Origin: Aldehydirespirator sp028819505
Lineage (GTDB): Bacteria > Actinomycetota > Acidimicrobiia > Acidimicrobiales > Aldehydirespiratoraceae
Assembly (NCBI GenBank): GCA_965207755.1
Contig: OZ242297.1
Coordinates: 2,294,001 to 2,358,000, forward strand
Reading direction: 5' to 3'
DNA: 64,000 nucleotides
Made by a program: the position numbers and the translations under genes
Notes under the pieces: generated by a model
Told to the model about the DNA's origin: nothing
The model's database searches: none
Seen by the model: only the letters and a program-made list of their open reading frames with translations
Part shown: positions 17,256 to 25,107 of the stretch, in pieces
Numbering within the stretch: position 1 is the stretch's first letter
Layout: each line of letters starts with the position of its first letter

Positions 17256-18759
17256 GGACCAGGCCTCCCGCGCCGTCGAGCCGCATCCTGAGCGAGAGCG
17301 CCGCCAGAACGTCCTGCGCACGCAATTCGTGGCCGCCGTCCTCGAGGTCGCGGATCGTGCGGGCCACGGTCCGGACCCGGCGCAGGCCCCGGGCGCTGAG
17401 ACGGCCCTCGGCCAGCGCGGCCCTCAACACCTCGGTGGCGGCCCGGTCGAGCGGGGCGTGCCGCTCCAGGTCCGGTCCGGACAGTTCGCCGTTGCTGACG
17501 GCGCCCCGCTCACGGGCTCTGGCCCGGACGGCCGCCACCCGTTCGGCGACCTCGGCGCTGGGGGTGCTCGGCCCGGCGTCGAGCAGGTCGGCAGGGTCAG
17601 GCCGGTCCACCCGGACAACCAGGTCGAGGCGGTCGACGAAGGGGCCCGACAGCCTGCGCTGGTAGCGGGCCAGCGCTCCCGGTGCGCACCGGCAGCCGAC
17701 CGTGCCGCCCGCGCCGCACGGGCACGGGTTCATGGCCGCCACCAGCAGGAAGCGGGCCGGGTGCTCGACCATGCCCTGGGAGCGGGCCACCCGGATCATG
17801 CCCTCCTCCAGCGGCTGGCGCAGCGCATCCAGCACCGACGGCGCGAACTCCCCGAGCTCGTCGAGGAAGAGGACCCCGCCGGTGGCCGCGCTCACCTCCC
17901 CCGGCCTGGCCCGGGCCGTGCCCCCGCCCACCAGCGCGGCCATCGACGACGAGTGGTGGGGCGCCCGGAACGGGGGGCGGGTGATCAGGCCGCCGGGAAG
18001 GGCCAGCCCGCCCGCGGAGTGGACACGGGTGACCTCCAAGGACTCCGCGTGCGACAGGTCCGGCAGAACACCGACGAGGCGGCGGGCCAGCATGGTCTTG
18101 CCCGCGCCGGGGGGCCCGACCAGCAGCAGGTGGTGCCCGCCGGCGGCCGCCACCTCCAGGGCCCACCGGGCCAGCGGCTGGCCCGCGATGTCGGAGAGGT
18201 CGGGCTCGGACTCGGCGGGGGGCGCGCTACGGGCGACGGGCGGAACGGGCCAGGGCTCCGTGCCGGCCAGCGCCTCGAACACCTCCTTGAGGCAGTTGAC
18301 GGGCCGGACCCGCTCGGGGGCCGCCAGTTCGGCCACCGCGCTGTCGCGGGCGGCCACCACGATCGACGAGTTCTCCATGGCGTCGACCAGGGGCAGCGCC
18401 CCCGGCACCGGCCGAACCGACCCGTCGAGGCCCAGCTGCCCGAGCACTCCGAGGTCGGCGATCGAAGCGGCTTCGAGCTGCCCGTCGGCGACGAGCACGC
18501 CCACGGCCACGGCCAGATCGAGACCGGCGCCCGACTTGGGCACGTCGCTCGGGGCCAGGTTGACCGTGATGCGCTTCGGCGGCCATGTGAGCTTGCTGGA
18601 CACGATGGCGGCCCGGACCCGGTCGCGGGCCTCTCGGCAGGAGGCGTCGGGCAGGCCGACGATGGTGAATCCGGGCAGCCCGTCGGCGACGTGGACCTCC
18701 ACGGACACGGGATGGCCCCAGACCCCTACGAGGGTGGCGGAGCGGACGGTAGCGAGCAT
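17248..18759 (-). CDS. comM: ComM/YifB AAA+ ATPase (Mg-chelatase-like)
   Basis: The product has 503 residues. An N-terminal Lon-protease-like domain (LPGFTIVGLPDASCREARDR; VNLAPSDVPKSG) precedes an AAA+ core with Walker A VGPPGAGKTML, Walker B FLDELGEF and a C-terminal Mg-chelatase-like part (MNPCPCG). ComM is a hexameric helicase that promotes branch migration during natural transformation. The start ATG 18759 has GGAGG seven bases upstream, but that site lies inside a perfect 10-bp stem (18761-18794), so initiation may be limited. Confidence 0.93.
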   Translation of the reverse strand: MLATVRSATLVGVWGHPVSVEVHVADGLPGFTIVGLPDASCREARDRVRAAIVSSKLTWPPKRITVNLAPSDVPKSGAGLDLAVAVGVLVADGQLEAASIADLGVLGQLGLDGSVRPVPGALPLVDAMENSSIVVAARDSAVAELAAPERVRPVNCLKEVFEALAGTEPWPVPPVARSAPPAESEPDLSDIAGQPLARWALEVAAAGGHHLLLVGPPGAGKTMLARRLVGVLPDLSHAESLEVTRVHSAGGLALPGGLITRPPFRAPHHSSSMAALVGGGTARARPGEVSAATGGVLFLDELGEFAPSVLDALRQPLEEGMIRVARSQGMVEHPARFLLVAAMNPCPCGAGGTVGCRCAPGALARYQRRLSGPFVDRLDLVVRVDRPDPADLLDAGPSTPSAEVAERVAAVRARARERGAVSNGELSGPDLERHAPLDRAATEVLRAALAEGRLSARGLRRVRTVARTIRDLEDGGHELRAQDVLAALSLRMRLDGAGGLVHG

Positions 18760-18760
18760 T

Positions 18761-18794
18761 GGCGGCCTCCGTGGCTTGGGGAGCGGAGGCCGCC
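18761..18794 (-). promoter_or_regulatory. hairpin burying the comM ribosome binding site
   Basis: On the plus strand GGCGGCCTCC (18761-18770) and GGAGGCCGCC (18785-18794) form a perfect 10-bp inverted repeat with a 14-base loop. In the comM transcript the 3' arm holds the GGAGG site and ends one base before the ATG. Translation of comM would need this stem to open. Confidence 0.5.
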
Positions 18795-18824
18795 GTCAAC
18801 TCGGCCGGCGGCTAGCCGTGGGAC

Positions 18825-18848
18825 TATGCCTGCGTCAAGGCAGGCATA
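18825..18848 (-). terminator. hairpin after the cytochrome c gene
   Basis: TATGCCTGC (18825-18833) and GCAGGCATA (18840-18848) form a perfect 9-bp stem with a six-base loop, six bases past the cytochrome c stop. It may terminate that transcript and insulate comM. No T-run follows. Confidence 0.4.
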
Positions 18849-18854
18849 CCGGGA

Positions 18855-19223
18855 CTATAGCACTTCTCGTGTATATCTGACTACCGCCGCGATCTGTTCG
18901 GGGTCGAGCACCTCCGCGAACCCGGGCATGGCTCGCACCCCTTCGACGACGACCTCGGCCTGATCACCAGCAACTGGGTACAGCGTGACCATCCGACCGT
19001 CGGAGAGTCTCGTGCCCCGTCCCCCGCCCCCGTCGTTGCCGTGGCAGTTGGCGCACCGGTCGATGTAGACCTGCCGCCCCGCCACCAGCTCCCGGTCCGG
19101 GAAGCCGTCCGGTCCGACGGGAACCTCCGGAACGTCGTCGGCCGCGCAGGCGCCGGTCGCCGCGGCCGCGGCGACCAGGGCCGCTGCCAGGAGGCGGAGA
19201 GGGAGTCGACGGCGTCGGGTCAT
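18855..19223 (-). CDS. secreted monohaem cytochrome c
   Basis: The product has 122 residues: a signal peptide (residues 1-26, RLLAALVAAAAATGACA-like core), then a class I cytochrome c domain with the haem motif CANCH (Cys57, Cys60, His61) and a likely axial Met99 in AMPGFAEVL. The C-terminal helix is IAAVVRYTREVL. This is the short cbb3/SoxX-like cytochrome type, an electron carrier outside the membrane. ATG 19223 directly precedes the basic signal n-region. The gene sits between comM and yraN, where actinobacteria normally have rnhB or lepB, and it is divergent from the 38-residue membrane ORF at 19270. Confidence 0.85.
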   Translation of the reverse strand: MTRRRRLPLRLLAAALVAAAAATGACAADDVPEVPVGPDGFPDRELVAGRQVYIDRCANCHGNDGGGGRGTRLSDGRMVTLYPVAGDQAEVVVEGVRAMPGFAEVLDPEQIAAVVRYTREVL

Positions 19224-19269
19224 GGCGCGGAGGAGTGCGGACGGCTCGCCGCCCAACGATACTTGCGCC

Positions 19270-19386
19270 ATGGGATTCGACCCCACCCGTCCCCACCGGC
19301 GGCGGCCCGCCGACCTCGTCTTCGTGGCCGCGGGGCTGCTGGTGGCGGTCGGCCTGGTTGTCTGGGCACTCCTGGGGTTTCTGTGA
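19270..19386 (+). CDS. 38-residue single-span membrane protein
   Basis: This short plus-strand frame begins MGFDPTRPHRRRPADL and continues as one hydrophobic helix (about residues 17-38), ending in GFL. The basic head followed by one helix fits a small membrane protein with the N-terminus inside. It starts 47 bases from the divergent cytochrome c start. Its stop lies inside the left arm of a strong inverted repeat (19381-19423) that could end its transcript. I do not recognise a family; the regular composition supports a real gene. Confidence 0.5.
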   Translation: MGFDPTRPHRRRPADLVFVAAGLLVAVGLVVWALLGFL

Positions 19387-19423
19387 GCAGCGAAGCCGCC
19401 ACAGGCGGCAAATCTGCTCACAG
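19381..19423. repeat. 43-bp palindromic repeat, family CTGTGAGCAG, copy 1
   Basis: Outer arms CTGTGAGCAG (19381-19390) and CTGCTCACAG (19414-19423) are perfect. An inner stem GCCGCC-aca-GGCGGC (19395-19409) adds a second hairpin. It lies between the 3' ends of the small membrane ORF and yraN, so it can act as a two-way terminator. The same element in reverse orientation is at 57764-57806. Confidence 0.75.
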
Positions 19424-19430
19424 AAGGGGG

Positions 19431-19853
19431 CTAGAAGGCGTTCTCGATCACTTCGACTTCGACGCCGGTGACGGTGGCCACGTCGAAGCGGACCCGGCCC
19501 CGGCGGTCGTTGGCCTGCAGCCATTGGACGGCCAGCGACCTTATCCTGACCTGCTTGCGACGGTCGACCGCCTCGGCCGCTGCGCCGTAGCGCTCGGAAC
19601 GGCGGGCCTTCACCTCGCAGAACACGATCTCGCCATGCCGGAGCAGGACCAGGTCCAGTTCGCCCGAGCGCACCCGCCAGTTCTGGTCCAGGACCTCGTA
19701 GCCGGCCTCCCGGTACCACTGGGCGACCTTGCGCTCGCCCCAGGCGCCGCGTGCCTGCCTCGAACGGTCCGGTGACCGGCCACTGCGGGCCGCGGCGCCG
19801 GGCCGGGGGTCAGCGATAGCGCTTTTCCTTGACCTTGGCCGCCTTGCCGACAC
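19431..19853 (-). CDS. YraN/UPF0102 family nuclease-fold protein
   Basis: This 140-residue protein has the UPF0102 core: GAWGERKVAQWYREAGYEVL, then RSGELDLVLLRHGEIVFCEVKARRS, the (G)E-D-ExK pattern of a restriction-endonuclease-like fold, and a C-terminal VRFDVATV. The function in vivo is unclear; proposed roles are in DNA repair or recombination. The start ATG 19853 lies inside the end of rplS (44-base overlap), and no later start precedes the conserved part. It precedes comM-dprA as in most bacteria, but with the cytochrome gene in between. Confidence 0.85.
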   Translation of the reverse strand: MSARRPRSRKSAIADPRPGAAARSGRSPDRSRQARGAWGERKVAQWYREAGYEVLDQNWRVRSGELDLVLLRHGEIVFCEVKARRSERYGAAAEAVDRRKQVRIRSLAVQWLQANDRRGRVRFDVATVTGVEVEVIENAF

Positions 19854-20157
19854 GGTCGCGCAGGTAGTACAGCTTCGCCCGGCGCACGTCGCCCCGGATG
19901 GTGCGCTCGATGCGGTCGATCACCGGGGTGTGCACTGGGAACGTCCGCTCCACGCCCACACCGAAGCTCACCTTGCGCACGGTGAAGGTCTCGCGCACTC
20001 CGCTGCCCTGGCGCCGGATCACCACGCCCTCGAACACCTGGGTGCGGGCCCGGTTGCCCTCCACGACCCGCACGTGCACGCGGACGGTGTCGCCCGGCTG
20101 GAACTCCGGGATGTCGTCGCGGAGGCTCCGCGCATCGACGAGGTCGGTGGGGTTCAT
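19810..20157 (-). CDS. rplS: 50S ribosomal protein L19
   Basis: The product has 115 residues, the normal L19 size, with the typical RDDIPEFQPGDTVRVHVRV, FEGVVIRRQGSGVRETFTVRK and the C-terminal RRAKLYYLRDRVGKAAKVKE. L19 sits at the 30S-50S interface. It follows trmD, the standard gene pair, with an 89-base gap. Confidence 0.97.
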   Translation of the reverse strand: MNPTDLVDARSLRDDIPEFQPGDTVRVHVRVVEGNRARTQVFEGVVIRRQGSGVRETFTVRKVSFGVGVERTFPVHTPVIDRIERTIRGDVRRAKLYYLRDRVGKAAKVKEKRYR

Positions 20158-20246
20158 GGATGTCTCCGCTCACATCGGCCGCTGCGGCCGGGCAAGAGCG
20201 AGTCTACGAGCACCACAACTCCCCTCCACCGGCGGGCACGACGAAC

Positions 20247-21002
20247 CTACGAGGTCCGTGACTCCCCCGTGGCCGGGTCGAGGCCGTGGGCTGCGAGCAG
20301 CTCCCGCTCCTCGTCGCTGAGGCCGCCGCGGGCTTCGATAAGGTCGGGACGGCGCTCGATGGTGCGGGCCAGCGAATGGGCCCGGCGCCAGCGGGCCACC
20401 CGCCCGTGGTCGCCGGACAGCAGCACCTCGGGCACGGACCATCCCCGGAAGCTCGCCGGCCGGGTGTATTGCGGGTATTCCAGCAGCCCGTCGCTGAAGG
20501 ACTCCTCGGCGGTGGAGGCCTCGTTGGAGAGCACTCCCGGCACGCAGCGCGCCACCGCCTCCATCACCACTAGGGCGGCTGCCTCACCGCCCGAGAGGAC
20601 AACATCGCCGATCGAGACCTCGCCGTCCACCAGGTGCTCGCAGACCCGCTCGTCGACGCCCTCGTAGCGCCCGCAGAGCATCGAGAACCCGGTGGAGGAG
20701 GCCAGTTCGCCCGCCATGGCCTGGTCGAAGCGGCGACCTGCCGGCGACAGGCAGAAGAGCGGTCGGGGCGGATCGACCGCCTCCACCGCGTCGAACAGGG
20801 GCTGGGGCGTCATCACCATTCCCGCTCCCCCGCCGAAGGGCGCGTCATCGGTGCTCCGGCGGCGGTCGGTGGCGGCCGTCCTGAGGTCGTGGACCCTCAC
20901 GTCGAGCGTTCCGGCGGAGCGGCTGCGCCCGATGACCGAGGCCGAGGCCATCGCCTCCACCAGGTCCGGGAAGATCGTGAAGACGTCGATGCGGAAGCTC
21001 AT
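20247..21002 (-). CDS. trmD: tRNA (guanine-N1)-methyltransferase TrmD
   Basis: The product is 251 residues from ATG 21002, which overlaps the rimM stop (ATGA). It has the SPOUT trefoil-knot motifs LCGRYEGVDERV and SIGDVVLSGGE, the N-terminal DVFTIFPDLVEA and the substrate loop DAPFGGGAGM. TrmD methylates G37 of tRNAs reading CNN codons, which prevents frameshifts. A longer in-frame extension upstream overlaps rimM and is not used. Confidence 0.96.
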   Translation of the reverse strand: MSFRIDVFTIFPDLVEAMASASVIGRSRSAGTLDVRVHDLRTAATDRRRSTDDAPFGGGAGMVMTPQPLFDAVEAVDPPRPLFCLSPAGRRFDQAMAGELASSTGFSMLCGRYEGVDERVCEHLVDGEVSIGDVVLSGGEAAALVVMEAVARCVPGVLSNEASTAEESFSDGLLEYPQYTRPASFRGWSVPEVLLSGDHGRVARWRRAHSLARTIERRPDLIEARGGLSDEERELLAAHGLDPATGESRTS

Positions 21003-21502
21003 GTCGCCTCGAACAGCCCGTCGGGAACCTCCACCTCGATCCGCTCGCCGGGCACCGAACGGACGAGGAAGCGCAGCGGCACGAGGGCGCCGCCGGCGAG
21101 CTCGAGCAGGTCTCCGGCCGGACCGGCCACAACCGACGACACCAAGCCCCGGTCCGTGCCCGACTGGTCGACCACCCGGGCGCCGATCAGCTCGTGGACC
21201 CACAGCTCATCGGGGTCCGCGATCGGCGCGGCCCGCAGCACCAACCCCCTCAGAGCCTCGGCCTGGCTGCGGTCGTCGACACCGTCGAAGGCCACCAGAT
21301 GGCGCCCGCTGTGGGGCCGGGCCGACGACACCCGCAGGATCCCCACATCGGTCCGCAGCTCCGATCCGGGCGCCAGGCGCTCGGGCCGGTTCGACACCAG
21401 CGTGACGGCCACCTCGCCGCCGGTGCCGTGGGGCCGCCCGACGCGGCCGACCTCCAGCAACGACGCCGTCCCGGCGCCGGACGAGTCGACGCTCTCAGCC
21501 AC
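20999..21502 (-). CDS. rimM: ribosome maturation factor RimM
   Basis: This 167-residue protein has the RimM N-terminal domain (LEVGRVGRPHGTGGEV) and the PRC-barrel-like C-terminal domain (LWVHELIGARVVD; PLRFLVRSVPGERIEVEVPDGLFE). It binds S19 during 30S head assembly. It overlaps trmD by four bases and follows khpA by 95 bases. A truncated second copy lies at 29893-30277 inside the accessory island. Confidence 0.95.
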   Translation of the reverse strand: MAESVDSSGAGTASLLEVGRVGRPHGTGGEVAVTLVSNRPERLAPGSELRTDVGILRVSSARPHSGRHLVAFDGVDDRSQAEALRGLVLRAAPIADPDELWVHELIGARVVDQSGTDRGLVSSVVAGPAGDLLELAGGALVPLRFLVRSVPGERIEVEVPDGLFEAT

Positions 21503-21597
21503 GCCCGCCCTTGTTCGCTTCGCACACAGGCCGCTCGGGCCACCGCCGCGCTCGACGCCCCCCGAGAATCACGAGGCTGGCGCCCGCCCGCCCGGCC

Positions 21598-21852
21598 TCA
21601 GTCGACGAACTCGACCTCGACGTCGACATCGTCGCGCGATCCGGCGGCGCGCACCAGGGTGCGTATGGCGTGCGCCACCCGGCCCCGCTTGCCTATCACC
21701 CTGCCCATCTCGCCCTGAGCGACACGGACGTCGAGGCGCACCGCGTCGGGGCCGGCCGGGCTGGCGGTTACCTGAACCGCGTCAGTGTCGTCGACGATGC
21801 TGGCGACGACGTGACGGCACATCGCCTGGGCGGTGGGGGCCAGATCGCTCAT
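21598..21852 (-). CDS. khpA: KH-domain RNA-binding protein KhpA
   Basis: The product has 84 residues with a single KH domain. The RNA-contact loop is VIGKRGRVAHAIRTLVRAA, with the GxxG motif as GKRG. It is encoded between rpsP (four-base overlap, ATGA) and rimM, the usual position in Gram-positive bacteria. KhpA works with KhpB in RNA metabolism and cell growth. Confidence 0.92.
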   Translation of the reverse strand: MSDLAPTAQAMCRHVVASIVDDTDAVQVTASPAGPDAVRLDVRVAQGEMGRVIGKRGRVAHAIRTLVRAAGSRDDVDVEVEFVD

Positions 21853-22160
21853 GAGGCTGAGTCCCCGGTGCCGGCTGCCTCGGGCTCGGCCGCGGCCATT
21901 CCCTTGCCCCGGAAGGTCTCCCAGGCGCCGCTGATCTTCAGCAGCTTCTCCACCCGCTCGGTGGGCTGGGCGCCATGACGCAGCCAGTGCAGGGCGCGGT
22001 CGTTGTCGATCCGCACCACCGACGGGTCCTGGCGGGGCTCGTAGATCCCGATGATCTCGATGAAGCGCCCGTTGCGGGGGGCTCGTGCGTCTGCCGCCAC
22101 CACGCGATAGGTGGGCTGCTTCTTCTTCCCCATCCGCATGAGGCGCAACTTGACAGCCAA
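21849..22160 (-). CDS. rpsP: 30S ribosomal protein S16
   Basis: The product has 103 residues: AVKLRLMRMGKKKQPTYRVV, then GRFIEIIGIYEPRQDPS and RALHWLRHGAQPTERVEKLL, all typical for S16. I chose TTG 22160 because it gives the canonical N-terminus and AGAGGA lies six bases upstream; a longer frame to 22217 has no support. The C-terminal tail is Ala/Glu-rich. It lies 38 bases downstream of ffh. Confidence 0.95.
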   Translation of the reverse strand: MAVKLRLMRMGKKKQPTYRVVAADARAPRNGRFIEIIGIYEPRQDPSVVRIDNDRALHWLRHGAQPTERVEKLLKISGAWETFRGKGMAAAEPEAAGTGDSAS

Positions 22161-22198
22161 TGTGATTCCTCTGATCTCTCGACGTCTCGGGCGTTGGG

Positions 22199-23668
22199 TC
22201 AATTCAACCCGGGCCACTCGCCCTTTTCCAACCCTGGCAGAGTCAGAGGCGCCTTGGAGACCGGCACCGGCCCCTTGGGGGTGGTCCGGCCGCCGGCGCC
22301 GCGCCGCTTGGAGGCCGACGACTTTCCCCCCGGCCGCCCCGCCTGCCTGGACGACCGGGCCTTCGAGGCGGCCGTCCGCTTGCCGCCGAGCCCTCCGAGC
22401 CCCTTCATCATCGACCGCATCTGCTTGAACTGATCGACCAGGGCCTTCACGTCGCTGGGACGGCAGCCCGAACCGGCCGCGATGCGCCGCCGGCGGGAGG
22501 CGTCGATGATGTCGGGCTCGGCGCGCTCCTGCGGCGTCATCGAGTGGATCATGCCGGTGATGCGGCCGATGCGGCCCTCGTCGACCTCGGCGCCCCGCAG
22601 TTCCCGCGGCACCCCTGGCATCATGCCGAGAAGGCTGCGCAGGCTGCCCATGCCGAGGACCTGCTGCATCGTGGCCAGGAAGTCGTCGAACGTGAAGGTC
22701 CCCTCCAGCAGCCGGGCCGCGGTCTCTTCCGCCTCCTCGGCCTCGAAAGCGGATTCGGCCTTGTCGATCAGCGTCTCGACGTCGCCCATCCCCAGGATGC
22801 GGCTGGCGAGGCGATCGGGATGGAACGGCTCGAAGTCATCGAGCTTCTCGCCGACCGAGGCGAAGGCTATAGGCCGGCCCACCACCTCCTTGACCGACAG
22901 CGCCGCCCCGCCCCGGGCGTCGCCGTCCAGCTTGGTGAGGATCACGCCGTCGAGGGCGAGCGTGTCGTGGAAGGTCCTCGCCGAGTTCACGGCATCCTGG
23001 CCGACCGTGGCGTCGACCACCAGGAACGTGTAGTGGGGCCGCACCGCCTTGGAGATCCGGCGCACCTGGTCCATCATCTCGGCGTCGACGGCCAGACGGC
23101 CCGCAGTGTCGACGATGACCACGTCGCGCCCCGTGCGGGTTGCTTCGGCCAGCGAGGCCGACGCGGCCTTGACCGGGCCGCGGCGGTGGCTGAACACCGG
23201 CACGCCGGCACGCTCGCCCAGCGTCCGCAGCTGCTCGACCGCGGCGGGCCGCTGCAGGTCGGCGCCGACCAGCAGCGGGCTGCGGCCCTGGCGCAGGAAC
23301 CACTGGGCCAGCTTGGCCGCATTGGTGGTCTTGCCCGAGCCCTGAAGGCCGGCCAGCAGCACCACAGTGGGCGGCTTCGACGCGTAGGTGATGGCGAGCC
23401 GCTCGCCCCCGAGGCTGGCGGTGAGCTCCGAGAGCACGATCTTGACCACCTGCTGGGCGGGGTTGAGAGCCCGCGAGAGCTCCTCGCCGACGGCTCGCCG
23501 GCGGATGCGCCCGGTGAGGCCGGTGACCACATCCAGGTCGACGTCGGCCTCGAGCAGGGCCACACGTATCTCGCGCAGCGCGGCGTCGACGTCGTCGGCG
23601 GACAGCCTCCCGCGGCCGCGCAGCTTCGCGAAGGCAGCCTCGAAGCGGCCGGTCAGCGTGTCGAACAT
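22199..23668 (-). CDS. ffh: signal recognition particle protein Ffh
   Basis: The 489-residue protein has the SRP54 N, G and M domains. Residues 1-85 (MFDTLTGRFEAAFAKLRGRG) are the helical N domain. The GTPase motifs are GLQGSGKTT, VDTAGR and TKLDGDARGG. The methionine-rich M domain (ATMQQVLGMGSLRSLLGMMP) is followed by SGCRPSDVKALVDQFKQM and a long basic tail. It binds 4.5S/SRP RNA and signal sequences and docks with FtsY. The start is ATG 23668. No SRP RNA gene was seen in the window. Confidence 0.97.
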   Translation of the reverse strand: MFDTLTGRFEAAFAKLRGRGRLSADDVDAALREIRVALLEADVDLDVVTGLTGRIRRRAVGEELSRALNPAQQVVKIVLSELTASLGGERLAITYASKPPTVVLLAGLQGSGKTTNAAKLAQWFLRQGRSPLLVGADLQRPAAVEQLRTLGERAGVPVFSHRRGPVKAASASLAEATRTGRDVVIVDTAGRLAVDAEMMDQVRRISKAVRPHYTFLVVDATVGQDAVNSARTFHDTLALDGVILTKLDGDARGGAALSVKEVVGRPIAFASVGEKLDDFEPFHPDRLASRILGMGDVETLIDKAESAFEAEEAEETAARLLEGTFTFDDFLATMQQVLGMGSLRSLLGMMPGVPRELRGAEVDEGRIGRITGMIHSMTPQERAEPDIIDASRRRRIAAGSGCRPSDVKALVDQFKQMRSMMKGLGGLGGKRTAASKARSSRQAGRPGGKSSASKRRGAGGRTTPKGPVPVSKAPLTLPGLEKGEWPGLN

Positions 23669-23696
23669 GGCCGGGCCACCATACCGACCAGGGAGC

Positions 23697-23831
23697 CCCG
23701 CACGTTCGAACCGGCAACCCGGAACGCCCGGACAGGAACCCTTCCGCTGCCAGTCCGGGAACCCACAACCCCCGCACGTTCGAACCGGCAGCCCGGAACG
23801 CCCGAACGGGAACCCCCGCTGCCAGTCCGGG
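23697..23831. repeat. two tandem copies of an intergenic repeat between ffh and ftsY
   Basis: Copies at 23697-23759 and 23770-23831 share the start CCCCGCACGTTCGAACCGGCA and the end GCTGCCAGTCCGGG, with a 74-base period and a two-base length difference. GGCAGC and GCTGCC inside the second copy can pair, echoing the arms of the GAATTGGCAGC family. The core holds GTTCGAAC, itself a palindrome. Confidence 0.7.
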
Positions 23832-23832
23832 C

Positions 23833-24912
23833 TCAGGCGAACAGCGCCTCCACGAACTCCGAGGCGTCGAAGGGCACCAGGTCGGCGATCCCCTCGCCGA
23901 CTCCGACGAGCTTCACCGGCACCCCGAGCTCGGCCTGCACGGCCACCACGATCCCGCCCTTGGCCGAGCCGTCCAGCTTGGTGAGCACGACCCCGGTCAC
24001 ATCGACGGCCTCGGTGAACTGCCGGGCCTGGGCCAAGCCGTTCTGGCCGGTCGTGGCGTCGAGCACCAGAAGGGTCTCGGTCACCACCCCCGACCCCTTG
24101 CCGGCCACCCGCCGCACCTTCTGGAGCTCGGCCATGAGGTTGCGCTCGGTGTGGAACCGGCCGGCCGTGTCGGCCAGGACCAGATCCGCCCCCCGGGCCG
24201 CCGCCGACTCCACCGCGTCGTACACCACCGACGCGGGATCGGCACCGGCCGAGCCCCGCACGACGTGCGCCGAGGAGCGCTCCGCCCACATGGCCAGCTG
24301 GTCCGCGGCGGCGGCCCGGAAGGTGTCGCCCGCGGCCATCACCACCCCGGCGCCGGCGTCGGCCTCGCGCTTGGCCAGCTTGCCGATGGTGGTGGTCTTT
24401 CCGGTGCCGTTGACCCCGACGAACAGCCACACCGACGGCCGTCCGCCGTCGCGGCGGCCGGCCAGCGACCGGTCGAAGCCGCCGAGCCGTTCCCGCAGCT
24501 CGGCCTTCAGGGCCGCAGTCGCCTCCTGGGCCCGGTTCCCGCCCGAAGCAGCCCGCGATCTGGCCGCCTCGACTATCTCGGAACTGGTCGTCAGCCCGAC
24601 GTCGGCCCGGATCAGGGCCTCGGTGACCTCGGTCCAGGCCTCCTCGGTGGACGAGGCCCGCTCCAGCGCCGAGGCCAGCGGCCCGCCCAGCGCAGCCCGC
24701 GCCTTCGACAGGCGGTCGCGCAGCGAGGGCGCCGGGCCCTCGGTTCCGGCTCTGCCGGCCAGCCGGCCGACCACCCGGTCCGCCGCCTCGCCGGCGGCGG
24801 CCTGCGGGTCCGGGGCCGCGGTCGCCGACGGCCGGCGGCGCCGGCGGGCCACCACGACCGCGACCAGTGCCGCCGCCAACGCGACCAGTACGACAACGAG
24901 GATCAGCGTCAT
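23833..24912 (-). CDS. ftsY: signal recognition particle receptor FtsY
   Basis: The 359-residue protein has an N-terminal membrane helix (LILVVVLVALAAALVAVVVA) and a short basic/Ala-rich linker instead of the long acidic A domain. The NG domain follows: RLSKARAALGG, the G1 loop VGVNGTGKTT, DTAGRFHTERNLM, and TKLDGSAKGG. It is the membrane docking site for SRP-ribosome complexes. In most actinobacteria smc lies directly upstream; here a 13-kb island and an HtrA gene separate them. Confidence 0.96.
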   Translation of the reverse strand: MTLILVVVLVALAAALVAVVVARRRRRPSATAAPDPQAAAGEAADRVVGRLAGRAGTEGPAPSLRDRLSKARAALGGPLASALERASSTEEAWTEVTEALIRADVGLTTSSEIVEAARSRAASGGNRAQEATAALKAELRERLGGFDRSLAGRRDGGRPSVWLFVGVNGTGKTTTIGKLAKREADAGAGVVMAAGDTFRAAAADQLAMWAERSSAHVVRGSAGADPASVVYDAVESAAARGADLVLADTAGRFHTERNLMAELQKVRRVAGKGSGVVTETLLVLDATTGQNGLAQARQFTEAVDVTGVVLTKLDGSAKGGIVVAVQAELGVPVKLVGVGEGIADLVPFDASEFVEALFA

Positions 24913-25107
24913 CGGCGGTCGATGCTACCCGGGGTCCCGAGGCGGCGGCCGGGCTGGGCAGGGAACCGTGCGGCCTGGACAACGTACGCAGGACCAGGAG
25001 GCTGAGAGGCCGCCGGCCGCGCCGCGACCTGGCCCAAACCCCGGCCCTCGACGGCCGGCCGGCGGTCGCTCACGACGGCTCGCCGCAGAGGACCAGCCCC
25101 GGGCGTG

